64,000 bases of DNA from Leptotrichia sp. HSP-536 (GCF_041199985.1 NZ_CP165647.1:1860001-1924000); one strand, 5' to 3'. Shown: positions 18,380 through 27,919, counted from the stretch's first letter. Notes: generated by a model from the letters alone, not told the origin. Numbers and translations: made by a program.

Positions 18380-18847
18380 TTAATCCTCATAGTTTTTATT
18401 GTTATTTTCTATAATTCGCAGTGTATTATTTGAAATATTGAACTTTGTAACTTCACCTAGACCTAATCTTCCTGTACGTCGACTTCCTACAATTTTAATT
18501 CCATCTTCAAATTCTATCCGTCGAATTTTACTAAGGTTTGCTTTTTTCGATAAATCAAAAAACATCATTGGAACATCCAATTTTTCTCCTTCGTAACTTT
18601 GATAATGAATATCATCATCTGAATCTGGAATATCATAGTCCAGTCCTTCTATGACACATTCAGCATCAAAAATAGTATACGAAATCTCAGCTGCTTCAGG
18701 TGCAGTTTTAATAGTATACGAAATCTCATTATTTGCTTCAGGTGCAGTTTTAAAAGTGCAGTAATCACCTTCTTGCGAAACTCCTTTTATTCCAAGTCCA
18801 AATGCAGCCATTGACAATAAAAATGATAAGATAACTAATTTTTTCAT
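18380..18847 (-). CDS. Small secreted protein of unknown function with an internal tandem duplication
   Basis: About 155 residues starting MKKLVILSFLLSMAAFGLG, a good Sec signal peptide with probable cleavage near residue 20. ATG at 18847 has GGAG upstream; the longer frame to 18919 adds an unlikely leader. The mature part is acidic (ECVIEGLDYDIPDSDDDIH) and begins with two copies of KTAPEA..EISYTI, encoded by a DNA tandem duplication at 18671-18752. The C-terminal half reads like a short beta-strand domain (IRRIEFEDGIKIVG, LGEVTKFNISNN). No family recognised. It is probably periplasmic. Confidence 0.65.
   Translation of the reverse strand: MKKLVILSFLLSMAAFGLGIKGVSQEGDYCTFKTAPEANNEISYTIKTAPEAAEISYTIFDAECVIEGLDYDIPDSDDDIHYQSYEGEKLDVPMMFFDLSKKANLSKIRRIEFEDGIKIVGSRRTGRLGLGEVTKFNISNNTLRIIENNNKNYED
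18671..18752. repeat. Direct tandem duplication inside a secreted-protein gene
   Basis: Two ~40-base units share ATAGTATACGAAATCTCA and GCTTCAGGTGCAGTTTTA, differing by one codon. The frame is preserved. Confidence 0.85.
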
Positions 18848-19008
18848 AAAAATCAACTCCATTCTATATTTTATTACAATTATAAATTGCAACATAAAAT
18901 TTATTATTTTACCGTCCAATATTATTATACCTTGCTATTAGTCATTATACAAGGTTAAAGAGTAGGTCTATTATAAAGAATGTTGTTTTAAATTTATATT
19001 TTAATTTT

Positions 19009-19809
19009 TCAACAAACAACTTCTTCCTCAGCAACATCATTAACATAACTAACCTTCTTAATCAATTTCCCATCCTCATCATAAAATTCCCAAATTCCCT
19101 CTTTTTTCCCAGCTTTATAATTTCCAGTTATTGCTAAATTATCATTACTATAATAAAATTTTGCCAATCCTTCTCTTGGCTCTCCCCATTTGCTTAACCA
19201 CATTGAATGTATTTTTGTCTTCTCTCTAAATATCGTAGAAAATTTATCGTTTAATTCCAAATCAACAACAAACTCAAAAAGAGCATTAAAACTTGCAGCC
19301 AAAAATCCCTTATCAATGTTCCCTTTTAACCAAATCCAATTATCCCCCACAACTATATAATCATCAACTACTTCAAAATAAAAATTTCCTTCACTTGTTA
19401 TTTCAATACTTTCAACAAAAATATATTTTTTAAACTTGTCTATTGGAAATATATTATTTTTATATGCCTTTTCAGCTTCTTCTTTTGTAAAATCATCTTT
19501 TAAAATCTTAAAAAGCATATCGTAACAAGTTGGATATTCTGGAAATGCTCCATCATCAAAAAAATCATCATTCAGCACATCGTAAAAATATTTTATCATC
19601 GTATCTTTCACTTTTTTATCCCATTCATCCTGATTAAAATACAATTTTTCAAAAATTTTAAACATTTTTTCTTTTTCAAGTTCAACATTATCACATTCTT
19701 TATAAATCGTAAGTCTTACTAATGTTTCTTTACCTTTCCAAATAATTTTTCCGTCCCACTCTTTAAAATTTCCCATATATGTATTTTCAACAAAATCCTG
19801 AATTTCCAT
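19009..19809 (-). CDS. DUF2262-like protein with a C-terminal MORN/YwqK-like tail
   Basis: A 266-residue soluble acidic protein. Residues 1-200 resemble the DUF2262 family (WDGKIIWKGKETLVRL, NQDEWDKKVKD, VVGDNWIWLKG). Residues from about 210 form MORN-like antitoxin-type repeats, REGLAKFYYSNDNLAITG and AGKKEGIWEFYDEDGKL, ending in CC-poor tail residues. AAAGGA precedes the ATG. The next gene upstream is a shorter relative lacking the repeats. Both families often sit in toxin-immunity arrays, but no toxin is seen here. Function not shown. Confidence 0.6.
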   Translation of the reverse strand: MEIQDFVENTYMGNFKEWDGKIIWKGKETLVRLTIYKECDNVELEKEKMFKIFEKLYFNQDEWDKKVKDTMIKYFYDVLNDDFFDDGAFPEYPTCYDMLFKILKDDFTKEEAEKAYKNNIFPIDKFKKYIFVESIEITSEGNFYFEVVDDYIVVGDNWIWLKGNIDKGFLAASFNALFEFVVDLELNDKFSTIFREKTKIHSMWLSKWGEPREGLAKFYYSNDNLAITGNYKAGKKEGIWEFYDEDGKLIKKVSYVNDVAEEEVVC

Positions 19810-19843
19810 ATCTGATTTTCCTTTCTGAAAAAATCTAAGAAAA

Positions 19844-20395
19844 TTAATCCATATAAAACTCGTCTATTTCACCATTAAAATTACACTCAGCATAAAACAT
19901 TTTATCAACAAAAAACAATCTTTCGTACATAGTAATAGAAAAACTATTTTCATCATCGTCAGTTAAATCAATTGTTATTTCCATATCTTCATTATCAAGT
20001 AACTTTTTAAATGCTTCTTTTGTAAGAAAATTATTTTTCATAATTTTTTCTGTATCTTCTTTTCCAATAATTTTAAGTAATTTTTTCTCCACTTTATCAA
20101 TACTCTTTGTTTCATAATAAATTTCAGCATATTCTGGCTTTACCCATTCTTCTTCATTAAACCAGTCAACAAATTCGTCAGCAAATAAATTTTTACATTT
20201 TTTATCCCAATAATCCTTATTTTCCATAATTTTGTCAACTATTTCTTCTATTTCTTCTTCACTAACTTTATTTTCATTATTACAAAGTAAAATAATCTCT
20301 ATTTCATGATTTTTCCACATTACTTTCCGAACATACTCATATTCTTCATAATTATCACCATAAAAATCTGTATCTGTAAGTTCCCAATTTTTCAT
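19844..20395 (-). CDS. DUF2262-like protein, divergent paralogue
   Basis: A 183-residue acidic protein related to its downstream neighbour: KDYWDKKCKNLFADEFVDW corresponds to the QDEWDKKVKD block, and the order of segments is the same. It lacks the MORN-like tail. ATG at 20395 follows AAAGGA by six bases and is preferred to the TTG six bases upstream. It follows leuD by 28 bases with no terminator visible, so it may ride on leuCD transcripts. The role is probably immunity-like, by association only. Confidence 0.6.
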   Translation of the reverse strand: MKNWELTDTDFYGDNYEEYEYVRKVMWKNHEIEIILLCNNENKVSEEEIEEIVDKIMENKDYWDKKCKNLFADEFVDWFNEEEWVKPEYAEIYYETKSIDKVEKKLLKIIGKEDTEKIMKNNFLTKEAFKKLLDNEDMEITIDLTDDDENSFSITMYERLFFVDKMFYAECNFNGEIDEFYMD

Positions 20396-20423
20396 TTGCA
20401 ATCCTTTCTAAAACTTCTATAAA

Positions 20424-20999
20424 TTATCTATGATTCTCCTCATACTTCCTAATCTCATCCTCATGCTGTAAAGTCAGCCCAATCGAATCCAACCCCTTAA
20501 GCAATCTCTGTTTCCAGCTTTCTTCCAACTCAAAAATATATTCTTTTCCATTTGCAATTAATTTGTTGTTTTCCAAATCAACTGTCACTTTGGCATCTCC
20601 AGGCAATTTTGATAATTCAATTCTATCCGCTTCTGGTAAAGTTATTGGCAAATGCCCGTTATTCAACCAGTTCATGTAGAAAATTCCTGAATATCCTCCA
20701 GCCACAATAACGTGAAAACCATAATCCTGCAATGCCCAAGCCGCATGCTCCCTACTTGAACCACAGCCAAAGTTATCTCCAGTAATCAAAATTGTTCCTG
20801 TCTTATATTCAGGCTTGTTTAAGTTAAAATCCATATTATCTGTTCTGTCCTCATTGTATCTCCATTCATCAAACACATATTGTCCAAATCCTGTTTTTTC
20901 AATACTTTTTAAATATTGTTTTGGAATTAATTGATCCGTGTCAATGTTGTCATTCATTATTGGAACGATTGTTCCTTCATATTTTGTAAATGGTTTCAT
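20424..20999 (-). CDS. leuD: 3-isopropylmalate dehydratase small subunit
   Basis: A 191-residue LeuD, full length for the bacterial type. The motifs NIDTDQLIPKQYLK and GDNFGCGSSREHAAWAL, which shape the active site, are present. With LeuC it isomerises 2- to 3-isopropylmalate in leucine synthesis. AAGGAG precedes the ATG. leuA and leuB are not in the window. Confidence 0.95.
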   Translation of the reverse strand: MKPFTKYEGTIVPIMNDNIDTDQLIPKQYLKSIEKTGFGQYVFDEWRYNEDRTDNMDFNLNKPEYKTGTILITGDNFGCGSSREHAAWALQDYGFHVIVAGGYSGIFYMNWLNNGHLPITLPEADRIELSKLPGDAKVTVDLENNKLIANGKEYIFELEESWKQRLLKGLDSIGLTLQHEDEIRKYEENHR

Positions 21000-21039
21000 T
21001 TTCGTCTCCTTATTTTTTATTTTTTACTTTTAGAAAAAA

Positions 21040-22458
21040 TTATTTTACTTCATCCAATTCTCTAACATCCACAAATTTTCCAAAAATAGCAGCAGCAGCA
21101 GCCATCGCAGGACTCACTAAATGAGTTCTTGCTCCTTTTCCCTGTCTTCCTTCAAAATTTCTGTTGGAAGTTGAAGCACAGTGCTCTCCAGCTGGTATCA
21201 AGTCAGGATTCATTCCAAGACAAGTGGAACATCCTGCTTCTCTCCATTCAAAGCCTGCATCTTTCAAGATTTGTGCAATTCCGTTTTCTTCAGCCGCTTT
21301 TTTTACAACTTGCGATCCAGGAACTACAACTGCCGTAATATTAGGTGCAACTTTTTTACCTTTTACAATTTTTGCGACAATTTCGAGATCGCTCAGTCTT
21401 CCATTTGTACAAGAACCGATAAATACGTGCTTTAAAGGTATGTCAAATGGAGTTTGCTCTGGCTTTAAGCCCATGTATTCGTATGCTTTTTCATCATTGT
21501 GATCTTTAATTTCTGGAAATTTTTCTGTAACATTGATTCCCATTTCAGGATTTGTTCCCCAAGTAACTTGCGGTTCAAGATTTGTAACATCCACTTTTAT
21601 ATGTTTATCAAAGGCTTCTACTGAATCTGTATACAATTCCTTCCATTCAGCCACTTTTTTCTCAAATTCCTCACCTTTTGGAGCAAATCTTCTTCCTTTC
21701 ACATAATTAAAAGTAGTTTCATCAGGTGCAATAATTCCCGATTTTCCTCCACCTTCAATCGCCATATTGCATATTGTCATTCTTTCTTCCATCGAAAGCC
21801 CTCTTATCGTATCTCCGAAAAATTCAAACGCATAACCATTTCCAAGCCCGATTCCATAAGTTTTGATTATATGAAGAATTATATCTTTTGCATACACACC
21901 TTTCTGCAATTTTCCAGTAATTTCAATTCCCATTGTCTTAGGTTTTTTTTGCCAAATTGTCTGCGTTGCCAGCACGTGTTCAACCTCACTTGTCCCAATT
22001 CCAAATGCAATTGCTCCAAATGCTCCATGAGTCGCAGTATGGCTATCCCCACAAACCACAGTTTTTCCAGGCTGTGTAAGTCCCTGCTCAGGCCCTACCA
22101 TATGTACAATCCCATTATTCTCATTAAACATATCCACAAGTTCAATCCCAAATTCTTTACAATTTGCAGCAAGTGCATCAAGCTGTGCCTTAGAAATTTT
22201 ATCTTTAATATCCAACCTTTGTGACATTATTGTAGGTGTGTTATGATCCATCGTCCCAAAAGTCAAGTCAGGCCGTCTAACCTTTCTCCCAGCAAGTCTC
22301 AATCCCGAAAACGCCTGTGGCGACGTAACTTCGTGAATCAAATGCAAATCAATATACAAAAGCTGTGCTTCTCCAGGTTCTCCCGTAATCACGTGTTTTT
22401 CCCACACTTTGTCAAACAAAGTTTTAGGTTTTTTTGTTTCATTTTTAATTTCTGGCAT
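21040..22458 (-). CDS. leuC: 3-isopropylmalate dehydratase large subunit
   Basis: A 472-residue aconitase-family protein. The three [4Fe-4S] cysteines are C350 in GSCTNGR and C410 and C413 in [20 protein letters not shown] (136-148) and the C-terminal [12 protein letters not shown] are intact. CGGAGG lies just before the ATG. It needs a cluster supplied by the suf system encoded about 8 kb away. No T-box or leader peptide is seen upstream; the Fic gene stop is only 50 bases away. Confidence 0.96.
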   Translation of the reverse strand: MPEIKNETKKPKTLFDKVWEKHVITGEPGEAQLLYIDLHLIHEVTSPQAFSGLRLAGRKVRRPDLTFGTMDHNTPTIMSQRLDIKDKISKAQLDALAANCKEFGIELVDMFNENNGIVHMVGPEQGLTQPGKTVVCGDSHTATHGAFGAIAFGIGTSEVEHVLATQTIWQKKPKTMGIEITGKLQKGVYAKDIILHIIKTYGIGLGNGYAFEFFGDTIRGLSMEERMTICNMAIEGGGKSGIIAPDETTFNYVKGRRFAPKGEEFEKKVAEWKELYTDSVEAFDKHIKVDVTNLEPQVTWGTNPEMGINVTEKFPEIKDHNDEKAYEYMGLKPEQTPFDIPLKHVFIGSCTNGRLSDLEIVAKIVKGKKVAPNITAVVVPGSQVVKKAAEENGIAQILKDAGFEWREAGCSTCLGMNPDLIPAGEHCASTSNRNFEGRQGKGARTHLVSPAMAAAAAIFGKFVDVRELDEVK

Positions 22459-22508
22459 TTTTTTATCCTCCGTTTATTTCTCTCCAAATTTTTTTATTTA
22501 TAATTTTT

Positions 22509-23183
22509 TTAAAATTTCTCTATTCTTTTTTGTTCGAATTTCTGTAATTCCTTTGCTTTTTCAAAAATAATATCCACATTCTGTTCCCTTAAATAACTCA
22601 TATACAAGGCTCTATCTTCTTTTTTAAGTACAAATGGACTTATTTTTTCCTGAAAACACAGATACATCATAATCAGCCTTCCCGTTCGTCCATTTCCATC
22701 ACTAAAGGGATGAATTCGTTCAAATTCTATATGAGAATTTAATATCTCCAATAATTTTTCATCATCATTTTTACATAATTCAAGTTTATAATTAAGATTT
22801 TCAATCCAATTTTTTGTAAAAATCGGTGCTTGACTTGGTGTAGACGTTTCAAAATTTGCACCAATTATGGCATTACTATTTCTCTTAAAATTTCCTGCAT
22901 TATCATTTAACCTATCCAAAATTTCCTTATTTATACTCTTTATCACGTAAATATCAAGTTTTTTATCATTTTCAAGTTCACTTATCATATAGTCAATCGC
23001 TCTTTTATGATTCAAAACTTCAAAAACTTCACGAACACTCTTGCTACCTGGTATTGTACTATCCAAAATAATTGTAGCCGTCTCATTTAGTGTCAATGTA
23101 TTTCCTTCAATGGCATTTGAATGATGCGTCATTCTTACTGATAAATCTAAAAAATATTCATAATTTATTGTTTTTATATCCAT
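22509..23183 (-). CDS. Fic-domain AMP-transferase, class II
   Basis: A 224-residue protein with the complete Fic motif HPFSDGNGRTGR at 158-169. The inhibitory motif SNAIEGN at 22-28 fits (S/T)xxxE(G/N), so the enzyme carries its own N-terminal lock, as in class II Fic proteins. There is no separate DNA-binding or TPR domain, and the C-terminus is short. ATG at 23183 is preferred to an upstream TTG at 23192. It would transfer AMP to a hydroxyl of a target protein; the target is unknown. It follows the YwqG-like gene by 27 bases. Confidence 0.85.
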   Translation of the reverse strand: MDIKTINYEYFLDLSVRMTHHSNAIEGNTLTLNETATIILDSTIPGSKSVREVFEVLNHKRAIDYMISELENDKKLDIYVIKSINKEILDRLNDNAGNFKRNSNAIIGANFETSTPSQAPIFTKNWIENLNYKLELCKNDDEKLLEILNSHIEFERIHPFSDGNGRTGRLIMMYLCFQEKISPFVLKKEDRALYMSYLREQNVDIIFEKAKELQKFEQKRIEKF

Positions 23184-23210
23184 CTTTTCCAACTTTCTAT
23201 TCTTATAAAA

Positions 23211-24053
23211 TTAATAGCAGTCCCAATGATAAAAAATATCTGAAAAATCTTTATTTTTCAATTTTTCACGATTAATAAAAAAGTGCATTACCCCGCTATC
23301 ACCAATCATAACTTCTTTTCCGCTATCAATTTGAAACAATGATGTATCGTACTCTTTCATCTGTTCATCATCTCTTGGTTCCCATTGAGTAAAATATGGA
23401 AATCCATTGCATTTTGTCCCAACAATTTCTTCATAGAATTCGTCATCGTATAATTTTTCTACTTCTTCGTATAATTTATCTTTTTCATTAAATCCTAAAC
23501 TTTCTTCTTCCAACACTTCTTTAAATAAATTATTTAAAAGTTCATAATTAAAACTTTCTTTCTGTTTTTCCAAAGAAAATTTCATTTTACAAGGTTCACT
23601 TGCTATTAAAGTTTCCATATACTTTAAATCAAATTTATAAGGATTGTACATTTTCTTAAACTCAACTTCCGAATGATAATCTTCAATTTTTTCATAATAA
23701 ATCACATCAAAACCATCTCGATTTGTATAGTCATCAAAATCCAATCCCAGTAAATCTTCTCCCAAAACCCAAAACTGCAAAATCCCCTCCTGCGGAAAAT
23801 CTTCAAGCCCCTTCAAATTCTCACAATTTATCTGTGCAAGGAACATAAATTGTTGTCCTTTTGAATTTGTTGGAATTTTTCTCCCTTTTGGAATATACGG
23901 AATCCCTTCAATTTTGCTATCTGTTATTTTTATTTCTTTTGAAGCATTGACCGAAGCATCTGCAACCATCATTTCTTTTGCTGTTTCTTGATACTTTTTT
24001 TCTATTTTCTCAAAAATCTCTTTTGCCAAGACATTAAGTTCTTTATTTTCCAT
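23211..24053 (-). CDS. YwqG / DUF1963 family protein
   Basis: A 280-residue soluble protein. The family blocks are visible: KGQQFMFLAQINCENL, FPQEGILQFWVLGED with DLLGLDFDD, the internal GFPYFTQWEPRDD, and the C-terminal GDSGVMHFFINREKLKNKDF. ATG at 24053 follows GGAGGG; the longer frame to 24080 adds nine unlikely residues. YwqG relatives often appear in polymorphic-toxin immunity arrays, though the biochemical function is not established. Confidence 0.8.
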   Translation of the reverse strand: MENKELNVLAKEIFEKIEKKYQETAKEMMVADASVNASKEIKITDSKIEGIPYIPKGRKIPTNSKGQQFMFLAQINCENLKGLEDFPQEGILQFWVLGEDLLGLDFDDYTNRDGFDVIYYEKIEDYHSEVEFKKMYNPYKFDLKYMETLIASEPCKMKFSLEKQKESFNYELLNNLFKEVLEEESLGFNEKDKLYEEVEKLYDDEFYEEIVGTKCNGFPYFTQWEPRDDEQMKEYDTSLFQIDSGKEVMIGDSGVMHFFINREKLKNKDFSDIFYHWDCY

Positions 24054-24125
24054 TTTCTTCCCTCCAAGCAAACAATTCATTACTATCTTCCTTTTAATAG
24101 CCTGTCACTTTCTTTTTTCAACATT

Positions 24126-24207
24126 TCATTTTAACTCATTATGTATCCCAATTTTATCTAAATTAGCTCTTACTGCATAATCAAACTGACTATAATCATA
24201 AGAAATA
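24126..24207 (-). pseudogene. Short gene relic
   Basis: A stop-bounded stretch reading ISYDYSQFDYAVRANLDKIG with HNELK and a stop has protein-like composition but no start codon or ribosome site. It is probably the tail of a lost gene in this immunity-rich region. Parent family not recognised. Confidence 0.3.
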
Positions 24208-24329
24208 ATTTGCTTTCATCTATTCCGGCTTTTGATAATGTATTTATTTTTTGAAAATAGACAAAAGTAAATATCAATTTTAAAATGAGCAAAATTATTG
24301 CTCGTATCAATAAAAATCAAATAATATTA

Positions 24330-25103
24330 TCATTTAATTACTTTTTTTAAAATTAATCCTGTCAATTTTAATTGCAACGAAATTGGCAATAAATTTATTA
24401 AAAACATAGATAATCTATTTCTAAAACCAATAATAGAAAATCTTTTTTTCTTTTCTATCACTTTTATAATTTTTTTAGCTACATCTTCCGAGTTCATCAT
24501 AAATTTTTGAGAACTTCCAAATTTTTTCTGTGTATTCTTATCAAAAAAATTACTTGCCGTTGGACCAGGACAAACTGATAAAACTCTTACATTTTTGTTT
24601 TTATGATCCAATTCTTCATCAAGTGCCAAAGAATAATGTAATAATGCAGATTTTGTCGAACTATAAACTGCCATATATGGATGTTGATATAAAGCACCTG
24701 TTGAACATACGTTTAAAATTATTCCTTTTCCTTTTTGTAAAAATTTTTCTGAATATCTTTTAGTTAAAATTAACGGAGAAATAAAATTTACATTCACAGT
24801 ATCCAAATCTTCTTTATCGCTTAATTTTAAAAAATCAGTAATTTTTCCAAAACCAGCACAATTAATAACTAAATCAACATCACAATTTTCAACAATATTT
24901 TCTAAATTGCCTGTATCAGTTAAATCGTATTTTATGCAAATACATTCAAGCAAAGAATTTTTTTCTTCCAATTCTTCTTTTAACAAATTCAGTTTATTAG
25001 AAGATCTTGCCAGCAAATACAATTTTTTACTTTTATTTGCCAAATTTTTTGCCAGTTCTTTTCCAATTCCTGAACTTGCACCTGTTATTAAAATTTTTTT
25101 CAT
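24330..25103 (-). CDS. Short-chain dehydrogenase/reductase
   Basis: A 257-residue Rossmann enzyme of the SDR family. The NAD(P) motif TGASSGIG is at 7-14, NCAG at 81-84, and the catalytic Ser134, Tyr147 and Lys151 are in CSTG and YSSTK. R33 after the second strand suggests NADP preference. The C-terminus is hydrophobic (LINLLPISLQLKLTGLIL), as in the DltE/YqjQ-like membrane-linked subgroup. AAGGA precedes the ATG. Substrate unknown; no pathway partner is adjacent. Confidence 0.88.
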   Translation of the reverse strand: MKKILITGASSGIGKELAKNLANKSKKLYLLARSSNKLNLLKEELEEKNSLLECICIKYDLTDTGNLENIVENCDVDLVINCAGFGKITDFLKLSDKEDLDTVNVNFISPLILTKRYSEKFLQKGKGIILNVCSTGALYQHPYMAVYSSTKSALLHYSLALDEELDHKNKNVRVLSVCPGPTASNFFDKNTQKKFGSSQKFMMNSEDVAKKIIKVIEKKKRFSIIGFRNRLSMFLINLLPISLQLKLTGLILKKVIK

Positions 25104-25168
25104 TACTTATACGTCCTTATTGTTCATAACCAAATAATTTTACTACATCACTAAATCACTATGTCATT

Positions 25169-26029
25169 TTATTTATTTGATTTTCTATATTTAAATTTTT
25201 TCAATTTCAGCACCACAATCTCAGGCTGTGCAAAAACCTAATAAACATCTCAAGGAAAGCCCTCCTAATCCCGAAGTAATATATATTTTATGCCCGTCGT
25301 ACTCTTTCATTCCGTATCCATATTTCTTTTTATCTTTTATTGCTGACACAATAATTTTTCCAAAAAAGTAACTTGTCCGCCGTGAGTATGTCCCGCCAGT
25401 GTCATATCAGCCTTTTCCTTCTCATTTTCCACCATTTCCTCAAAATATTCAGGATTATGAGTCAAAAACAATACAAAATCTCCTTTTTTTATCCCTTCAA
25501 GAGCTTTTCTAGCATCAGGCTTTCCATGCCATAAATCAGTCACTCCTGCAATATATATATTTTCATTATTTATTGTTATTTTTCTATTTTCATTTACGAG
25601 CAGATTAAATCCAAGTTTTTTCATATTTTCAGCCGTTTCTTTTTCTCCTGGATACTCATGATTCCCATAAATTGCATACACTCCAAGTTCCGGAATCTTT
25701 ATATCCTTAGCGTCTTCATAAAACTTAGGAATATTTTTCTCCCAAGTCGCATAATCTCCCCCCAGTAATATCATATCCTTTTTTTGTGAATTAATCAACT
25801 CAATCGCCTTTTTTTGCTGTTTTCTATTATAACGTGCCATCGTATCATATTGAAAATCTGCAACAAATAATATTCTCTTCCCATTAAATTCTTTCGGAAT
25901 ATCTTTTGACTTTATTTCTATTGTCCTTATTTTTATATGTCTGTATTCATAATGTGAATATAGCAGAAATATAACAATCAGTCCCAGAAAACTCCATAAA
26001 ATTTTAAAAATCCAGCTTTTTACCTTCAA
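25169..26029 (-). pseudogene. Membrane-anchored metallophosphoesterase, two frame breaks
   Basis: The intact part (26029-25337, 230 codons) has an N-terminal membrane anchor and the phosphoesterase motifs VADFQYD, LGGDYATW, YGNHEY and LAGHTHGGQ. It resembles YaeI/YkuE-type enzymes. After GGQVTF the frame is lost at a run of six T. A second frame resumes FGKIIVSAIKDKKKYGYG and YITSGLGGLSLR, and a third carries FAQPEIVVLKLKKFKYR to a stop at 25169. It starts with TTG at 26029, overlapping the preceding stop by four bases, after AAGGAG. The metal site is complete, so sequencing error or very recent decay is likely. Confidence 0.75.
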
Positions 26030-26445
26030 TTTTTTCTCCTTATTAATAAATTTATACCCATCCCTATAAGAAATATTACATCTAAAGATCCTATGTAAAC
26101 AAAATACCCATAAACAATAGCGACCATAAATATTCCCATTTTATCATCTCCAACTTCTGAAAATTCTTCTTGAGCCCACAATAAAAATAATAATATTTTT
26201 ACTGCCACTCCAACTATTGTTAAAATTATCAAGGGCTTTTTCCCTATTCTCGCTTTTGCATAAAAATATGATAAAAATATATTAAGCAAAGCCAATACAA
26301 GATAACCTATTCCAAAATACGCATCTACACCAATTTTTAAATTTCCTAAAACCGATTCTCCTAACCAAAACAATAAACTTGATGCAAGAATATTGAAACA
26401 AAGCAGATAAAGAAAATATGAACTTCTAAGAATTATTTTTTTCAT
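26026..26445 (-). CDS. Integral membrane protein, four predicted segments
   Basis: A 139-residue hydrophobic protein with about four membrane spans and a basic tail, LLIRRKN. It is similar in layout and terminal motif to the upstream gene product (NLFRRRKN), so the two are probably diverged paralogues. AAGGAG precedes the ATG. It overlaps the phosphoesterase start by four bases and the upstream gene by 20, implying translational coupling. No family recognised. Confidence 0.65.
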   Translation of the reverse strand: MKKIILRSSYFLYLLCFNILASSLLFWLGESVLGNLKIGVDAYFGIGYLVLALLNIFLSYFYAKARIGKKPLIILTIVGVAVKILLFLLWAQEEFSEVGDDKMGIFMVAIVYGYFVYIGSLDVIFLIGMGINLLIRRKN

Positions 26446-26896
26446 TCTTTCTCCTTCTAAATAAGTTGAACAATAATCCTAAATAAAAGTATAAATTTAG
26501 CATTCCCATATACGCTCCAAATCCGAAGAATATAAAATATAAAATAAATCCTCCTGCTCCTCCATCCTCTGTTTCAGGAATCGACATAAAAAATCCAAAT
26601 ATACAAAAAAATACTATTACTTTTATCGCCACTATAACTAATAGCGGAATTAACAAACTTTTTTTACTGACTTTTATTTTTGAAATTAAATAAGAGAAAG
26701 TTATACAAATTATAATAAAAACAATCTCCATTAGTAAAAATAATCTTTCTAAAATCCACTCATTTTTTATATTCAGGTTTATAAAAAATTCATAAATACT
26801 ATTATAAATACTATTATTAAATCTTATAACCGCCAAAATAATGTCAAAAAATATTAAAAACAACAAGTAGAATAACCAAAAAAATCCTTTTTTCAT
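26426..26896 (-). CDS. Integral membrane protein, four predicted segments
   Basis: A 156-residue hydrophobic protein with spans near residues 5-25, 50-70, 80-100 and 118-145, and a basic tail. It is the first gene of an overlapping three-gene set with the paralogue and the phosphoesterase. GGAG precedes the ATG. The short acidic loop PETEDGGAGG lies between spans 3 and 4. Function unknown. Confidence 0.65.
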   Translation of the reverse strand: MKKGFFWLFYLLFLIFFDIILAVIRFNNSIYNSIYEFFINLNIKNEWILERLFLLMEIVFIIICITFSYLISKIKVSKKSLLIPLLVIVAIKVIVFFCIFGFFMSIPETEDGGAGGFILYFIFFGFGAYMGMLNLYFYLGLLFNLFRRRKNEKNNS

Positions 26897-26999
26897 TTTT
26901 ATTCTCCATCTAATTTTTTATTTAACCATTTAAGAATTTCAAAAATCAAATTCTTTATTTTTCACTTACTTTAGATACAAGTATTTTCTATTTTTCTTC

Positions 27000-27566
27000 C
27001 TAATTACTCACAAATTCCTTAACTTTCTCAAGAAATTTCTTCCTATCCTCATCTTTACCTTTTGCTCTAAAACTATAATGAATCCATTTCGTTTTCTTTA
27101 TCCCAATTCCACCAAGATTGGCTTTTTTCATCGTAATCCCAAAACCTGTTATATTTAACAAAAATTTAGGTGCTGTAGCAGTTGTAATCATTTTTGCCGT
27201 TTTTACATTAATCAAAAGCCCTTTTATTCCATTCTGTGTATTTTTATATGCAAATCCTTTAACCATAACTTTATCAAAAAATCCTTTTAATATCGCAGGC
27301 ATTGACATCCACCATATTGGAAATACAAGTATCAGTTCATCAGTATTTTTCAATATTTCCTGATATTTTAAAACTAAAGGATCAATGCTTTTCCCCTGCG
27401 AATACAATCCTAGTTCTTTTTCAGCCATTACAGGATTAAATCCATCTTTATTCAAATCTATAATTGTATATTTTTCTTTTGTTTCATTAAGTTTTTGGAC
27501 TATATTATCTAAAATTGCCCTGTTAAAACTTTTGCTGTAGGGATGTGCAAAAATTACCGTTTTCAT
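27000..27566 (-). CDS. Flavodoxin-fold NAD(P)H oxidoreductase (NQO/KefF-like)
   Basis: A 188-residue protein starting MKTVIFAHPYSKSFNRAI, the FMN-binding start of the NQO1/MdaB/KefF family. The second landmark LVFPIWWMSMPAILKGFFDKV is present. ATG at 27566 has AAGGAA eight bases upstream; the frame to 27608 adds an unlikely leader. It probably reduces quinones or other electrophiles. It is a single gene. Confidence 0.88.
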   Translation of the reverse strand: MKTVIFAHPYSKSFNRAILDNIVQKLNETKEKYTIIDLNKDGFNPVMAEKELGLYSQGKSIDPLVLKYQEILKNTDELILVFPIWWMSMPAILKGFFDKVMVKGFAYKNTQNGIKGLLINVKTAKMITTATAPKFLLNITGFGITMKKANLGGIGIKKTKWIHYSFRAKGKDEDRKKFLEKVKEFVSN

Positions 27567-27717
27567 TTCAAAATTCCTTCTTTCTATTTGAAAATCACTG
27601 ATTTCCAATTTTTACTAATAACAAATAGTATTAAATGCAAATAGTGTTCACATTTTTTACATTTTCAAAAATAAAAAATTTCTCCTATCTCTACATAAAT
27701 TAACATTAGTATTTTAT

Positions 27718-27816
27718 CTATTCTTTTACTTTCACAAACAAAGGCTTTCCTATAATAAGACACAAATTACCTAATACACCAAGTGCCAAAGTACTAAAAA
27801 GAACTTGACAAATCAT
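27718..27816 (-). CDS. Possible 32-residue hydrophobic peptide
   Basis: A small frame, MICQVLFSTLALGVLGNLCL then IIGKPLFVKVKE, would form one membrane helix with a basic C-terminus. AAAAGG lies six bases before the ATG. It sits alone in the gap between the flavodoxin-fold gene and the tRNA cluster. Such frames can arise by chance in AT-rich DNA. Confidence 0.3.
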   Translation of the reverse strand: MICQVLFSTLALGVLGNLCLIIGKPLFVKVKE

Positions 27817-27919
27817 AGTTGACCTTTTTTAATATTTACATTGTAAACTATAAAAAAAACAAAGTCAAGCAATAAAAAACCAAAGCTAAACTAATAGCTA
27901 AAAAAAATAGAAAAAAGTA

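Noticed and set aside
22459..22508. A T-box or leucine leader before leuC
   Set aside because: Only 50 bases separate leuC from the Fic gene, with no T-box motif, no specifier hairpin and no Leu-rich leader frame.
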